A DNA stretch of 64,000 bases, from positions 1,798,001 to 1,862,000 of the forward strand of contig OY781040.1 in the NCBI GenBank assembly GCA_963676095.1, given 5' to 3'. This document shows, in pieces, positions 17,572-25,793 of this stretch (its first letter is position 1; the number at the start of each line of letters is the position of its first letter). Below the pieces are notes generated by a model. That model made no database searches, had not been told where the DNA came from, and worked only from the letters and a program-made list of their open reading frames with translations. A program made the position numbers and the translations under genes. This DNA comes from G963676095 sp963676095. GTDB taxonomy: Bacteria > Bacteroidota > Bacteroidia > Bacteroidales > Prolixibacteraceae.

Positions 17572-17763
17572 TTAATGATAAAAATGGAGGTCCCCTGTAA
17601 TACAAACTATCGGGAAAATAAAAAAAAGAAGCATCATCCATGTGATACGTGGCATTGCAATATTTTGTCCCAAAAACAGGGACATCATTTCAATCAAAGA
17701 ATGGAAGATCACCCCCAACAGGATGATTCTCCGGGAAACGATAATTTTTGCTCGGTTTTTCAT
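17572..17763 (-). CDS. Small two-helix membrane protein
   Basis: A 63-residue frame with a basic N terminus (MKNRAKIIVSRRII), a first hydrophobic stretch around residues 12-34 and a second around 42-60 (MMLLFFIFPIVCITGDLHFY). It fills the space between the hydrolase stop (four bases away) and the CDF start (11 bases away) on the same strand, which is the spacing of a real operon gene rather than chance. No family is recognised. A helper for the adjacent CDF transporter is possible but not supported beyond position. Confidence 0.5.
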   Translation of the reverse strand: MKNRAKIIVSRRIILLGVIFHSLIEMMSLFLGQNIAMPRITWMMLLFFIFPIVCITGDLHFYH

Positions 17764-17767
17764 TGTT

Positions 17768-18730
17768 TTAGTTAATTAAATATTCTTCAATCGCCTGAGA
17801 TACTTCGTAAGGATTTGTAATTAGCCCACCGTGCCCTGCATTGCTAATTTCTATTATTTTCTTGCTTTTTAACATTTTATCCAGCTCCACAATAACATCC
17901 TTATAAACAGGCAACGTTGATGCACCGTAAAGAATGATTATCCGGCCCTTGAAGTTATTCAATCCGGCAGGTTGTATATTCAGGCGTTGCGGATCTCTGG
18001 ATTGATCCAGCCAGGTATGACAATTGGCCAGCATAATACGCCGTTCACCCTCATCAAAAATGCTTTCCCAACTGCCTTTTCCAAACGCCACATTTTCGAT
18101 AAACTGAATGGTCCCTTTTTCAATTTCGCCTTTCTCCAATAGCGATTTTGAAAACAGTATAGCTTTTTGAGTTTCCTGCAAATCTGTTTCATACTCACTT
18201 TTCCCCTTTAAAAGGCCAAATAAAGGCGGCTCATACACAAGAATATTTTTCACAGCTCCGGGATGTTTAATGGCAAGCTGTATAACAATATTGGAACCGT
18301 AAGAATGCCCGACAAAATTTGCTTGATCGAAACACAACGCTTTCATTAAAGCAACAGCATCATTAACATCCTGCATAACAGATCCTTGTCCGAAATCAGG
18401 AGTGGAAGCGCTATGCCCCCTGCGGTCATAAAGGATAAGCGGATTTTTAAGCATCCCTGCCAGTTGGGCCGCAATTGGCAACCAACTTTCGTGGTCTCCA
18501 TACGAGCCGTGCACAAAAATAACCGGCGTGCCTTCTCCTTTTCTATATCTTGTTGCCAGGTCGGCATCGCCAATGTTTACCAAAAACAGCGGATTTTCTC
18601 TTTCAAAATCGGCTATCTTTTGGTTAGAGATTATCTCTTTTTTTTGTTGCGCGGTTATTTGTACCGAAAACAACATAATAATAAAGAGAAAAGAAATACT
18701 TATTTTCAAAGATGATATTTTACGGTTCAT
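17768..18730 (-). CDS. Exported alpha/beta hydrolase
   Basis: A 320-residue alpha/beta-hydrolase-fold protein with an N-terminal hydrophobic signal (SISFLFIIMLFSVQITAQ, cleavage near TAQ). The oxyanion region VIFVHGSYGDHESW, the nucleophile elbow GHSYGSN (Ser is the nucleophile), an acid in the LYGAS region and the catalytic His in SNAGHGGL are all present. It therefore looks active as an esterase or similar hydrolase outside the cytoplasm. It follows the ATC-hydrolase-like gene by 75 bases. Such hydrolases occur in siderophore systems to open ester-linked ligands; here this is a guess from context, and general esterase roles are equally possible. Confidence 0.87.
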   Translation of the reverse strand: MNRKISSLKISISFLFIIMLFSVQITAQQKKEIISNQKIADFERENPLFLVNIGDADLATRYRKGEGTPVIFVHGSYGDHESWLPIAAQLAGMLKNPLILYDRRGHSASTPDFGQGSVMQDVNDAVALMKALCFDQANFVGHSYGSNIVIQLAIKHPGAVKNILVYEPPLFGLLKGKSEYETDLQETQKAILFSKSLLEKGEIEKGTIQFIENVAFGKGSWESIFDEGERRIMLANCHTWLDQSRDPQRLNIQPAGLNNFKGRIIILYGASTLPVYKDVIVELDKMLKSKKIIEISNAGHGGLITNPYEVSQAIEEYLIN

Positions 18731-18805
18731 ACAGATTCTTGTTTTTTGTCTACATTAAACCTGTTCCTGCTCTTTTCGGGGTGTACGAATGCCGGGATAT
18801 TCATA

Positions 18806-19555
18806 TTATTTGTTACTAAATTCTTCGACAGTTGACATCTCCGTAATAATTTCCCGACACGATTTGCCGGTATAAGTTAGACGAAAGTCACAGAAATCAG
18901 CTCCGTGAGCTAAAGTTTTAGTCCGTACAAGAGAAATTCCAATCATCCCGTGAATTACATAATCATTTAGGCATAAATATGGGAAAAACTCGTCAGCATT
19001 AAGTCGTTCACAAAGCCTCCCAATAGGACATTTGTAAATATCCATTCCGATCTGAAAATCATCATTTGTATCGGGTAAAACACAATCGAAAACCCAATCA
19101 TCCGGATATTCTCTTTTATGTGAACGCGCTGCAATCTTTTCCACAAAAGCCCGGGAACACAACATTGTTCCAATTTTTTCAATACGATCCGGGGAATTTT
19201 GCTTTTGTGAAATCATCGCCAATGTTTCCTGAGTTAAAATAGAACTTTTCATGACGGACATTTTTCTTTTGAGAAGCTCTCTCCACAGGCTTATCTCATA
19301 GGTTATTCCTATCATATTTTTTAGCCACGGACTATCCGGGCCAACATCAGGCAATTCCTTTTTAGCCAGATTAAAATACTCCAGGGTTGATCTTAGGATA
19401 ATCGTTACTTCTTTATCATCAAAATATTTCTGTAATGTTGACGAAAATGCAAATTCCATTGATCGGATCATTGGCATGAAAGGTTCAATAAATTCAATGT
19501 CCAAATATGTCTCTTTCCTCTTCATTTGCACTTCAATCTTTCTTATATTACACAT
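18806..19555 (-). CDS. L-2-amino-thiazoline-4-carboxylate hydrolase-like protein
   Basis: The 249-residue protein resembles the ATC_hydrolase family (from the cysteine-forming pathway of Pseudomonas): a helical N-terminal half and a C-terminal CPIGRLCERL ... HGADFCDFRLTYTGKSC region, with the characteristic C-D-F near the end. The start codon overlaps the stop of the ABC gene as TAATG, so translation is coupled and this start is well supported; a second ATG ten codons in (MKRKETY) is less likely. Family members open a thiazoline ring to give a cysteine derivative. In an operon with an ABC transporter, processing of an imported thiazoline-bearing compound is an attractive but unproven idea. 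Confidence 0.7.
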   Translation of the reverse strand: MCNIRKIEVQMKRKETYLDIEFIEPFMPMIRSMEFAFSSTLQKYFDDKEVTIILRSTLEYFNLAKKELPDVGPDSPWLKNMIGITYEISLWRELLKRKMSVMKSSILTQETLAMISQKQNSPDRIEKIGTMLCSRAFVEKIAARSHKREYPDDWVFDCVLPDTNDDFQIGMDIYKCPIGRLCERLNADEFFPYLCLNDYVIHGMIGISLVRTKTLAHGADFCDFRLTYTGKSCREIITEMSTVEEFSNK

Positions 19556-21297
19556 TAATTCGTTATTATTCCCGTCATCTGCCGTTCAACCATACGGGCA
19601 AAAATACCTTTCTTAAATTTCAGCTCTTCGGGAGAGCCTGTTTCGGCAACCGTGCCGTTTTCCAGCACCACGATCTTATCGGCATTGGCAACCGTTCGCA
19701 TACGGTGGGCAATAATCAGTACTGTTTTGTTCTTAACCAGTTCTGAAATCCCTGCCTGTATTTTTGTTTCGTTCTCAACATCAAGTGAGGCGGTAGCCTC
19801 GTCTAACAGCACAACAGGGGCGTCTTTCAGCAGGGCACGGGCAATGGAAATACGCTGCCGTTCACCTCCCGACAGGGTTTCACCGTTTTCGCCGATAACC
19901 GTATGGTAACCCCGAGGCATTTTGCTGACAAATTCGTCGCACTGCGCCAGTTTTGCCGCACGCTTTACATCTTCGTCAGTGGCATCACGCTTGCCCAGGC
20001 GAATGTTATCCAATATGGTCGTATTGAACAAAACAACATCCTGGAAAACAACCGAATAAAATTTCAAAAGCGTTTCCGGCTCTACTTCGCTGATATCCTG
20101 ACCTCCCAGCGTGATTTTCCCCTTGTCGATGTCCCAGAAACGGGCAGCCAGTTTTGCCGAGGTACTTTTTCCCCCGCCCGAAGGACCGACCAAAGCAGTT
20201 ATTTCGCCTTGCTTAGCGGTGAAAGAAACGTTTTGCAGTACCTGTTTCCCCTCTTCATAGGAGAAATCGACATCGTTAAATTCGATGTCGTAATGGTCGG
20301 GCCCGAATTCGGCTTTCCCTTGCTGAACGGGCATTGCCTGCATTTCGTTCATGCGGTTGATGCGCACATTAAGGTACAACAGGGCAGCCAGGTTATTAAA
20401 CACTTCATTGACCGGGTTATAAATACTGGCCGAGATCATCAGGAAAACGAGGTATTTGAACAGTTCAACAATACCCGATGATACTAAACCAGCACCGACA
20501 ATAATCACTCCGGCCAGCCCGAGCTTCAGAAAACTTGCCGAAGCATTAACAAAAACGCCGGTCAGTAATTCGCCTTTTATCAGTTGCTTTTCGTACTTGC
20601 AGATGGTTTTGTCCAACTCACCGGCGTAAACATCCTCCTGATTATAGGATTTAATCTCCTGGATAGTGTCCAACCCTTCCTGAATTTTTTCGGTCACATC
20701 GCGCTTGGTTTGGTATCCGCGACGGTTTTCCCTGTCAATCTTCTTTTTAGAAATGAACAGAATGGCAGCAGCAACCGGCACGACCCAGAACAAAGCCAAC
20801 GACAGCTGCCAATTGTAGAAGAACAAGCCAGTGGCGATCAGCACAATGCTGATAACCGATGCGGCCAGTTGCGGAACAGCATGTGAAAAGGTGTGCTCCA
20901 AATCGGTGTTGTCGTTCATTATGGTCGAGGTAAGGTCGGAAAGGTTTTTCTCTCCGAAGAATGCCAAAGGCAGTTTCCTGAGTTTTTCGGCCAGGGAAAT
21001 ACGGCGGTTGGCACTCTCCTCGTAAATAGTCATATAAGTACTATTGTACTGGAACATGGCAATAATGAACATAACCGCCATAAAAACAAGACCGATCAGG
21101 ACATAATAGCCAAAGCCATGCGTAACAGATGAAGCAGGACTGATCACTTTGTTTAAATATTCCTCCAGGAAAAGGAAAACAAATACAGCCGGGAGCATCA
21201 GGGCGATATCAAGCAAAGTTGTAAATATTGTCCCTTTTACAAAATCCTTCGCACCCTTTTCTGAAAGGGCAAGTTTCCGTTCAATTGTTTTAAGCAT
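19555..21297 (-). CDS. ABC transporter, fused membrane and ATPase domains (subunit 2)
   Basis: 580 residues: a six-helix exporter-type membrane domain (about 1-320) followed by an ATPase with Walker A GPSGGGKST, Q loop FQDVVLFN, signature LSGGERQR, Walker B VVLLDEA and an H-loop IIAHR. It overlaps the first ABC gene by eight bases and the hydrolase-like gene by one, so the pair forms a heterodimer in one transcript. This architecture (two half-transporters of the exporter type in tandem) is shared with siderophore importers such as YbtPQ and IrtAB as well as with drug exporters. Direction and cargo cannot be decided here, although the setting of uptake receptors favours a metallophore role. 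Confidence 0.9.
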   Translation of the reverse strand: MLKTIERKLALSEKGAKDFVKGTIFTTLLDIALMLPAVFVFLFLEEYLNKVISPASSVTHGFGYYVLIGLVFMAVMFIIAMFQYNSTYMTIYEESANRRISLAEKLRKLPLAFFGEKNLSDLTSTIMNDNTDLEHTFSHAVPQLAASVISIVLIATGLFFYNWQLSLALFWVVPVAAAILFISKKKIDRENRRGYQTKRDVTEKIQEGLDTIQEIKSYNQEDVYAGELDKTICKYEKQLIKGELLTGVFVNASASFLKLGLAGVIIVGAGLVSSGIVELFKYLVFLMISASIYNPVNEVFNNLAALLYLNVRINRMNEMQAMPVQQGKAEFGPDHYDIEFNDVDFSYEEGKQVLQNVSFTAKQGEITALVGPSGGGKSTSAKLAARFWDIDKGKITLGGQDISEVEPETLLKFYSVVFQDVVLFNTTILDNIRLGKRDATDEDVKRAAKLAQCDEFVSKMPRGYHTVIGENGETLSGGERQRISIARALLKDAPVVLLDEATASLDVENETKIQAGISELVKNKTVLIIAHRMRTVANADKIVVLENGTVAETGSPEELKFKKGIFARMVERQMTGIITN

Positions 21298-23062
21298 GAC
21301 AGGCCTCCTCTCTTATGGTCCATTGGACCGATTTCTGATATTCTTTCCACATTTTTGTATAGATTCCCTTTTCCTCGATTAATTCGTCGTGTGTCCCTTG
21401 TTCCACGATCTTCCCTTCGTTAATTACCAGGATATTACCGGCCCCCTGAACACTGGTAAGCCTGTGGGCAATCATCAGTACCGTTTTACCTTCGGTGAGT
21501 TTCTTCAATGCCTGTTGAATAAGATGTTCATTCTCGGGGTCCGTAAAGGCTGTCGCCTCGTCAAGCACTACGATGGGGGCATTTTTCAGGATAGCCCTTG
21601 CCAATACAATACGTTGTTGTTCCCCCCCCGACAAATAAGTTCCTTCCGTACCTATTTTCGTGTTCAGGCCTTTGGGCAACCGTTCGATTATTTCGCGGCA
21701 TTGTGCTAAACCGACGGCCCTGTTTACTTCTTCCATGGTAGCGGAATGATTGCCATATTTGATATTTTCAAGAAGTGACGTTTTGAACAGACGGGTATTT
21801 TGAAACACAAAAGAGATCTGGTTCATGAGCTCATCCGGGGCGATATTCTTCACATTAACTCCACCGATAGAAACCTGGCCTTCGTCCGCATCCCAGAAGC
21901 GGGGGATCAGCCGGGCAATCGTTGTCTTTCCTCCCCCGGATGCCCCAACAAGGGCCACTGTCTGTCCCTGTGGTATTTTAAAACTTACACGATCGACCGC
22001 TTTCCTGTTAGCCCCCGGATAACTAAAGGAGACATTTTCGAAACGGATATTATATCCTTTTATCGGTACCGGGTTTACAGGAACGGATAATTGCTCTGCC
22101 GAAGTCAGGTTTTCCAAACGGCTGATGGCCTCCGAGGCTTGTCCGATCGCCTGGTTCAGGTACATGCTTTTCATAATACTTTGAGAGAAGACAGGCGTAA
22201 CCAGTATGTAGAAGAACATATTGAGAATAACCATCGCATAATTTCCTGTGCTCCCGATCAGCAAAATAGCCGCGGGAACTAAAAAGTATGAAAAACCATT
22301 GATAATGACCGTGTACAAAGACATGGGCAGCCTCCATATTTTGGTGTATCCGGAAACCATTTCCTTATATTTCACAATACTGTTGTAGAAATTTTTGAAG
22401 GAAAACACAGTTTGCTGGAACACTTTGACTACCGGGACCCCACGCACGTATTCAACCGCTTCGGTATTCATCTCTTCGAGCGAATCCATATAACTTTGCA
22501 TAAAATAACGGCCCTTTTTACCCAGCATGAAGCTCATTATCGACACGGATAACAGAACAGGGACAAGGCACGCGACCCCGAGGTGCCAGTCGAACACGAA
22601 CACCAATACCAGGGCCGTTAGAGGGGTTATAATTGTTCCGGCGAGATCGGGCAGTTGGTGGGCCAGAAAACTATGTGTAATGCTGGCATTGTCGTCGATA
22701 ATTTTACGAATACGCCCGCTGGTGTTGTTATCGAAAAAACCAAGCGGCATATTCACGACTTTTCTCATCGCATAACGGCGCATATTGGTTTCGACCCGAA
22801 ACGCGGCAAGGTGCGAAGCCGATAATGCAAGAAAATAAAGGATGACGCTGGCAATGGCCAACCCTGCGGCCCACCAGGCATACTGACCGATAAGCCGGGG
22901 CGAGGAAGTTCCGCCTGCCGTGATAAATGCACGAACAATAAACCAGATAAGGATATAAGGGACCATACCTGTCAACGCGCTAAGCGCGGATAGTACCAAT
23001 GATGCCGGCAGCAACGCCTTTCGTCCGGCCATGTAGTTTCTTAATTTTGATAAAGTACTCAT
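21290..23062 (-). CDS. ABC transporter, fused membrane and ATPase domains (subunit 1)
   Basis: An exporter-type half-transporter of about 590 residues, with membrane helices in the first 310 residues, then Walker A GASGGGKTT, Q loop FVFQNTRLFK, signature YLSGGEQQR, Walker B PIVVLDEAT and H-loop MIAHR. I place the start at ATG 23062 (MSTLSKLRNYMAG), not at the in-frame ATG 23110, because the longer form adds a Lys-rich stretch unlike other members and begins only six bases from the palindromic operator at 23116-23126; the ATG at 23110 remains possible. It is the first gene of the transporter operon and is followed with overlap by its partner. Confidence 0.88.
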   Translation of the reverse strand: MSTLSKLRNYMAGRKALLPASLVLSALSALTGMVPYILIWFIVRAFITAGGTSSPRLIGQYAWWAAGLAIASVILYFLALSASHLAAFRVETNMRRYAMRKVVNMPLGFFDNNTSGRIRKIIDDNASITHSFLAHQLPDLAGTIITPLTALVLVFVFDWHLGVACLVPVLLSVSIMSFMLGKKGRYFMQSYMDSLEEMNTEAVEYVRGVPVVKVFQQTVFSFKNFYNSIVKYKEMVSGYTKIWRLPMSLYTVIINGFSYFLVPAAILLIGSTGNYAMVILNMFFYILVTPVFSQSIMKSMYLNQAIGQASEAISRLENLTSAEQLSVPVNPVPIKGYNIRFENVSFSYPGANRKAVDRVSFKIPQGQTVALVGASGGGKTTIARLIPRFWDADEGQVSIGGVNVKNIAPDELMNQISFVFQNTRLFKTSLLENIKYGNHSATMEEVNRAVGLAQCREIIERLPKGLNTKIGTEGTYLSGGEQQRIVLARAILKNAPIVVLDEATAFTDPENEHLIQQALKKLTEGKTVLMIAHRLTSVQGAGNILVINEGKIVEQGTHDELIEEKGIYTKMWKEYQKSVQWTIREEACHA

Positions 23063-23115
23063 ATTTAAATTTTTGTTTTGTATCTTTTTCTTCCTTATCC
23101 AATTCGCCAAAAAAA

Positions 23116-23126
23116 GAACAACGTTC
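23116..23126. promoter_or_regulatory. TetR-type operator, copy 2 (upstream of the ABC operon)
   Basis: GAACAACGTTC, preceded by a run of A, lies between the TetR terminator and the first ABC gene. It matches the copy before tetR at 23794 in 10 of 11 positions and shares the A-rich left flank. This is where a repressor would cover the ABC promoter. Confidence 0.6.
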
Positions 23127-23138
23127 CTGTTTGTTCAA

Positions 23139-23161
23139 TAAAAAAAGGGCCTCAGCCCTTT
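23139..23161 (-). terminator. Intrinsic terminator at the 3' end of tetR
   Basis: On the minus strand AAGGGC, a four-base loop and GCCC are followed by a run of seven or eight T. The tetR stop codon lies in the loop. Transcription of tetR should end here, so the ABC operon needs its own promoter between this point and its start. Confidence 0.75.
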
Positions 23162-23769
23162 ATATTCATGATCTTTTTCCAACCGGCAGTGCCAAAGGCA
23201 ATATACTCGGTCATAAACTGCTCCAGTTGGCTGTCCGATAAATCGTGCGATACCAGCTCGGCCATCATGCTCATCCACCACGAACTCATGGTATGGATAA
23301 AAAAAGGAGAAATAATCGTATTGACAAACGGGTATTTCTCCCTGGTCTTTTTAATGTATTCCATGCCGATTTCAGTATGCCGATCGAGATATTCTTCCCT
23401 GAAGTTTTCGAGCGACGATCCGGACGAGTAAAAAAATAACAGGTTTAAATCTTCTTTATATTTCGAAACCAGGTTAAAGAACAGGTGAATCTGACTTTGT
23501 ATATACGCTTCGGTATCCAACACATACAAATCGATATTTTCGGGATCATTATGCCCGTTCGTTAATTGCTCTAACGCGACAAGCAAACCCGAGAGCACCT
23601 CGCGAAAAATTTCATCTTTGTTCCGGAAATAATTATAAATATTGCTGAGACCGACACCCGACATGGCCGCAATAGAACGCATGGAGGCATTTTTAAACCC
23701 CTTCTTAAGGAATTCCTGCCGCGCCTTGGCCAGCACCTGTTTCCGTATGTCGTCCTTTTGAATCTGCAT
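23152..23769 (-). CDS. TetR-family repressor
   Basis: A 205-residue TetR/AcrR-type regulator: an N-terminal helix-turn-helix (ARQEFLKKGFKNASMRSIAA ... GVGLSNIYNYFRNKDEIF, residues 15-55) and an all-helical ligand-binding C-terminal part. It lies directly upstream of the ABC transporter operon on the same strand but is separated from it by a strong terminator. Matching palindromes, GAACAAYGTTC, lie before its own start and before the ABC start, so it most likely represses both. The inducer may be the compound moved by the ABC pair. Confidence 0.92.
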   Translation of the reverse strand: MQIQKDDIRKQVLAKARQEFLKKGFKNASMRSIAAMSGVGLSNIYNYFRNKDEIFREVLSGLLVALEQLTNGHNDPENIDLYVLDTEAYIQSQIHLFFNLVSKYKEDLNLLFFYSSGSSLENFREEYLDRHTEIGMEYIKKTREKYPFVNTIISPFFIHTMSSWWMSMMAELVSHDLSDSQLEQFMTEYIAFGTAGWKKIMNIKG

Positions 23770-23793
23770 GTCAAAATTTTATATCCAAAAAAA

Positions 23794-23804
23794 GAACAAT
23801 GTTC
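23794..23804. promoter_or_regulatory. TetR-type operator, copy 1 (upstream of tetR)
   Basis: GAACAATGTTC is a perfect 11-base inverted repeat about its central base, 25 bases upstream of the tetR start codon. The flanks are also partly symmetric: AAAA on the left, CTTTT on the right. Together with the copy at 23116-23126 it supports autoregulation. Confidence 0.65.
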
Positions 23805-23989
23805 ACTTTTAAACAATCCCCATTTTTAAGGATTTCTTGTCCTGTTTCTCCTACAAAACAGGGATGTTGCCACAGGAAGTTACGGGATGAATTTCCCCGC
23901 ATCAGAGACTCTCCATAACAGGTGGATACACTTTTCTTTTATACCTTTACATTTCATTCGGAGAGGTTAACGATTAAACCATTTGAATT

Positions 23990-24721
23990 ATGGAAGGAGC
24001 TTTTCACCGTATTAAAGTGCGGTTATACCCGAATCCCCTTACTGACGATCCCGGCGATTTAATGGCGCGGGTTGTTTATGACAAGAACCTGGACATGGCG
24101 CAGGTATGCGAATCGGCCACGACCCGGGGCGGCCTCGATGTAGACCCGGATACCCTTCTGCACTATGTGAAGGGTTTTCAGAAAGAGGTATTCTATCTGG
24201 TTTGCAACAACTGTAAGGTCACCACAGACCTTTATGCAACCGGTGCCAACGTTACGGGCAAGTTCGCCGCTGCTGACGAAAGCTTTGACCCGAAGCGGCA
24301 TCACGCTGATATTCAGTTTTTGAAAGGCGCCATTACGCGCGATTTCTCCCAGCTTATCGAGGTGGCGATGGTGAGCGGCGACAACCCGGTAAGGTGTATC
24401 TGGCAGGTAACCGATGTAAAGACCGGCTCGGAGAATAGCTTGCTTACTCCAAACTGTGCCCTGCGGATAAAGGGACGGAAAATTAAGATAGCCGGCGACG
24501 ATGAGACCGTGGGCGTATATTTTGTGAACGAAACATCTGGAGAAGGGATAAAAGCAGATCCGTCAGATATTGTCGACAACAGGCCGTCGGAGCTGATCGT
24601 CACGATCCCCGCCCTGTCCCCCGGCAACTACCGCTTAATGGTCATTACGCAGTTCACAAAAGCTGACCTGCTTAAAACACCCCGGTCAATTCTGTTCGAT
24701 AAATTACTGACCGTACCCTGA
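23990..24721 (+). CDS. DUF4469 protein with HU-like DNA-binding domain
   Basis: A 243-residue protein of the Bacteroidota DUF4469 family. Residues 1-120 (FHRIKVRLYPNPLTDDPGDL, ATTRGGLDVDPDTLLHYVKG) resemble an HU-type DNA-binding fold, and the C-terminal half (from about residue 130) is an Ig-like domain with strands such as NCALRIKGRKIKIAG. It stands alone on the plus strand between the TetR operon and module B. DUF4469 proteins are common in Bacteroidota and their role is not known. Immediately after the stop comes a chain of hairpins and degenerate palindromic repeats, which could terminate or regulate its transcript. Confidence 0.75.
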   Translation: MEGAFHRIKVRLYPNPLTDDPGDLMARVVYDKNLDMAQVCESATTRGGLDVDPDTLLHYVKGFQKEVFYLVCNNCKVTTDLYATGANVTGKFAAADESFDPKRHHADIQFLKGAITRDFSQLIEVAMVSGDNPVRCIWQVTDVKTGSENSLLTPNCALRIKGRKIKIAGDDETVGVYFVNETSGEGIKADPSDIVDNRPSELIVTIPALSPGNYRLMVITQFTKADLLKTPRSILFDKLLTVP

Positions 24722-24736
24722 TGCAACCGGTGAGCG

Positions 24737-24780
24737 CTTCCTGAAGCATTAACAGGAAGGGTACGACGGGCCTGTAGCCC
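24737..24780. terminator. Hairpin pair after the DUF4469 gene
   Basis: CTTCCTG (24737-24743) pairs with CAGGAAG (24753-24759), and GGGC (24768-24771) pairs with GCCC (24777-24780). Neither is followed by a T-run, so they may be processing or attenuation structures rather than a simple terminator. Confidence 0.35.
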
Positions 24781-24791
24781 ACTTGCTGGCT

Positions 24792-24882
24792 CCGGCATCC
24801 GGGCGGTTGACATACCGGCAACCATGCGGTTGTCACACCTGCATCCGGATGGTTGCCGTACCGGCAACCGGGCGGTTGCCAG
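24792..24882. repeat. Four degenerate palindromic repeats of about 22 bases
   Basis: Four units follow one another at about 24792, 24815, 24839 and 24861, each with a core like CCGGCAACCGGGCGGTTGCC in which GGCAACC pairs with GGTTGCC. Units 2 and 4 share CCGGCAACC; units 1 and 3 share GCATCCGG. Each unit could fold as a hairpin. No protein-like reading explains the repeats. Confidence 0.55.
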
Positions 24883-24988
24883 TCCCTTTGCAGGAGGGAG
24901 GCATGCGACTCAGCTTTTTCTTAAAGTACAGTGCAAAAAGAGAGCTTATATCAAATCATTGCCGGCTTCTTTTGATGATGCTGAACGA

Positions 24989-25519
24989 TCATTGTATAAT
25001 TTCCGGGTATTTGGAAGCGGTTAAGCACACGGCAACTGACGAGGATAACCGGAAAGCAGACGCTGATTTGATAGCCCAATGATGTCTGTTTAGTTGTTCA
25101 ATAATCCCATCTGAATGGAAACAAAAATTCCTTAAAATTTGGTTCCCGCTATTTTTTCCGGTACTCATAAAAACAATGATCTGACCCCCAACTTTTAATA
25201 TCCGGTCGGCTTCGTTGAATAAATCTTCTTGTTCCAGATTTGCTTTTGCATGGATAATAATTTTATCAAAAAAATATCTTCCGTAAGGGAGTTGATGATC
25301 ACAGATCTTTCTCCCTTTTTTACATTCTACCCTGAACGGGCACATATTACAGATTTTATGAGACTGTTGCCGGATTGTCATTCGATCTCCTGCTCCTACA
25401 TCCGGTGTCGCGGCTATTTCATAGGTATTTCTACCCGGACCAATCTGAAGAATATGGCAATTGTCCTCCAAATCAGACAGTTTATTAACAAACTGCACTA
25501 GGAAATCCTGATAGCTCAT
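24989..25519 (-). CDS. Methyltransferase-like protein with a four-cysteine insertion
   Basis: The 176-residue protein has an N-terminal ILQIGPGRNTYEI glycine loop and a later DLFNEADRILKVGGQIIVF segment, as in class I SAM methyltransferases, so a Rossmann fold is likely. Between them, where the fold usually has an acidic loop and helix, it carries CNMCPFRVECKKGRKIC (C57, C60, C66, C73: CX2CX5CX6C), which could bind zinc or an iron-sulphur cluster. It follows the HmuY-like gene on the same strand after a 275-base gap with a hairpin. I know no family with this arrangement. It could be a tetrapyrrole-related or metal-dependent enzyme, or may have lost methyltransfer. Confidence 0.6.
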   Translation of the reverse strand: MSYQDFLVQFVNKLSDLEDNCHILQIGPGRNTYEIAATPDVGAGDRMTIRQQSHKICNMCPFRVECKKGRKICDHQLPYGRYFFDKIIIHAKANLEQEDLFNEADRILKVGGQIIVFMSTGKNSGNQILRNFCFHSDGIIEQLNRHHWAIKSASAFRLSSSVAVCLTASKYPEIIQ

Positions 25520-25793
25520 TCGCTGTGTTTTATTAGAATTGTCAAACCATTATAAAGAATAGTGTTCTGATTGATATGAAAGGAGAAAAGTTGCTTTCAA
25601 GGCTAAACGAAATACGGAAAAGAGTGGCTGTGTTGTAAGAAAGTTCTTTGTCAGGTCTGACACGTGCCTCTGTCCGGTCTGTGCCTGCTCATCAGATGAT
25701 ACAGCAAAGCCTGTCATGTCACATAACCTGTCCCGTTTGGAGAAAACCGTATTTTCTTGCAATCCGGTCTCCCCGAAACAGGACAGGCTGTGT
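25520..25793. other. Intergenic region with a long inverted repeat
   Basis: At 25725-25743 the sequence AACCTGTCCCGTTTGGAGA is mirrored at 25768-25789 by the inverse (TCTCCCC...GGACAGG), with a 24-base loop; 15 or more pairs can form. It could be a terminator or anti-terminator between the HmuY-like gene and the methyltransferase-like gene. The rest of the gap shows no gene that I can support. Confidence 0.45.

Noticed and set aside
19555..23062. Drug-exporter reading of the ABC pair as sole explanation
   Set aside because: Cannot be excluded, but the coupled thiazoline-type hydrolase and the setting favour a metallophore role, so it is kept open rather than stated.
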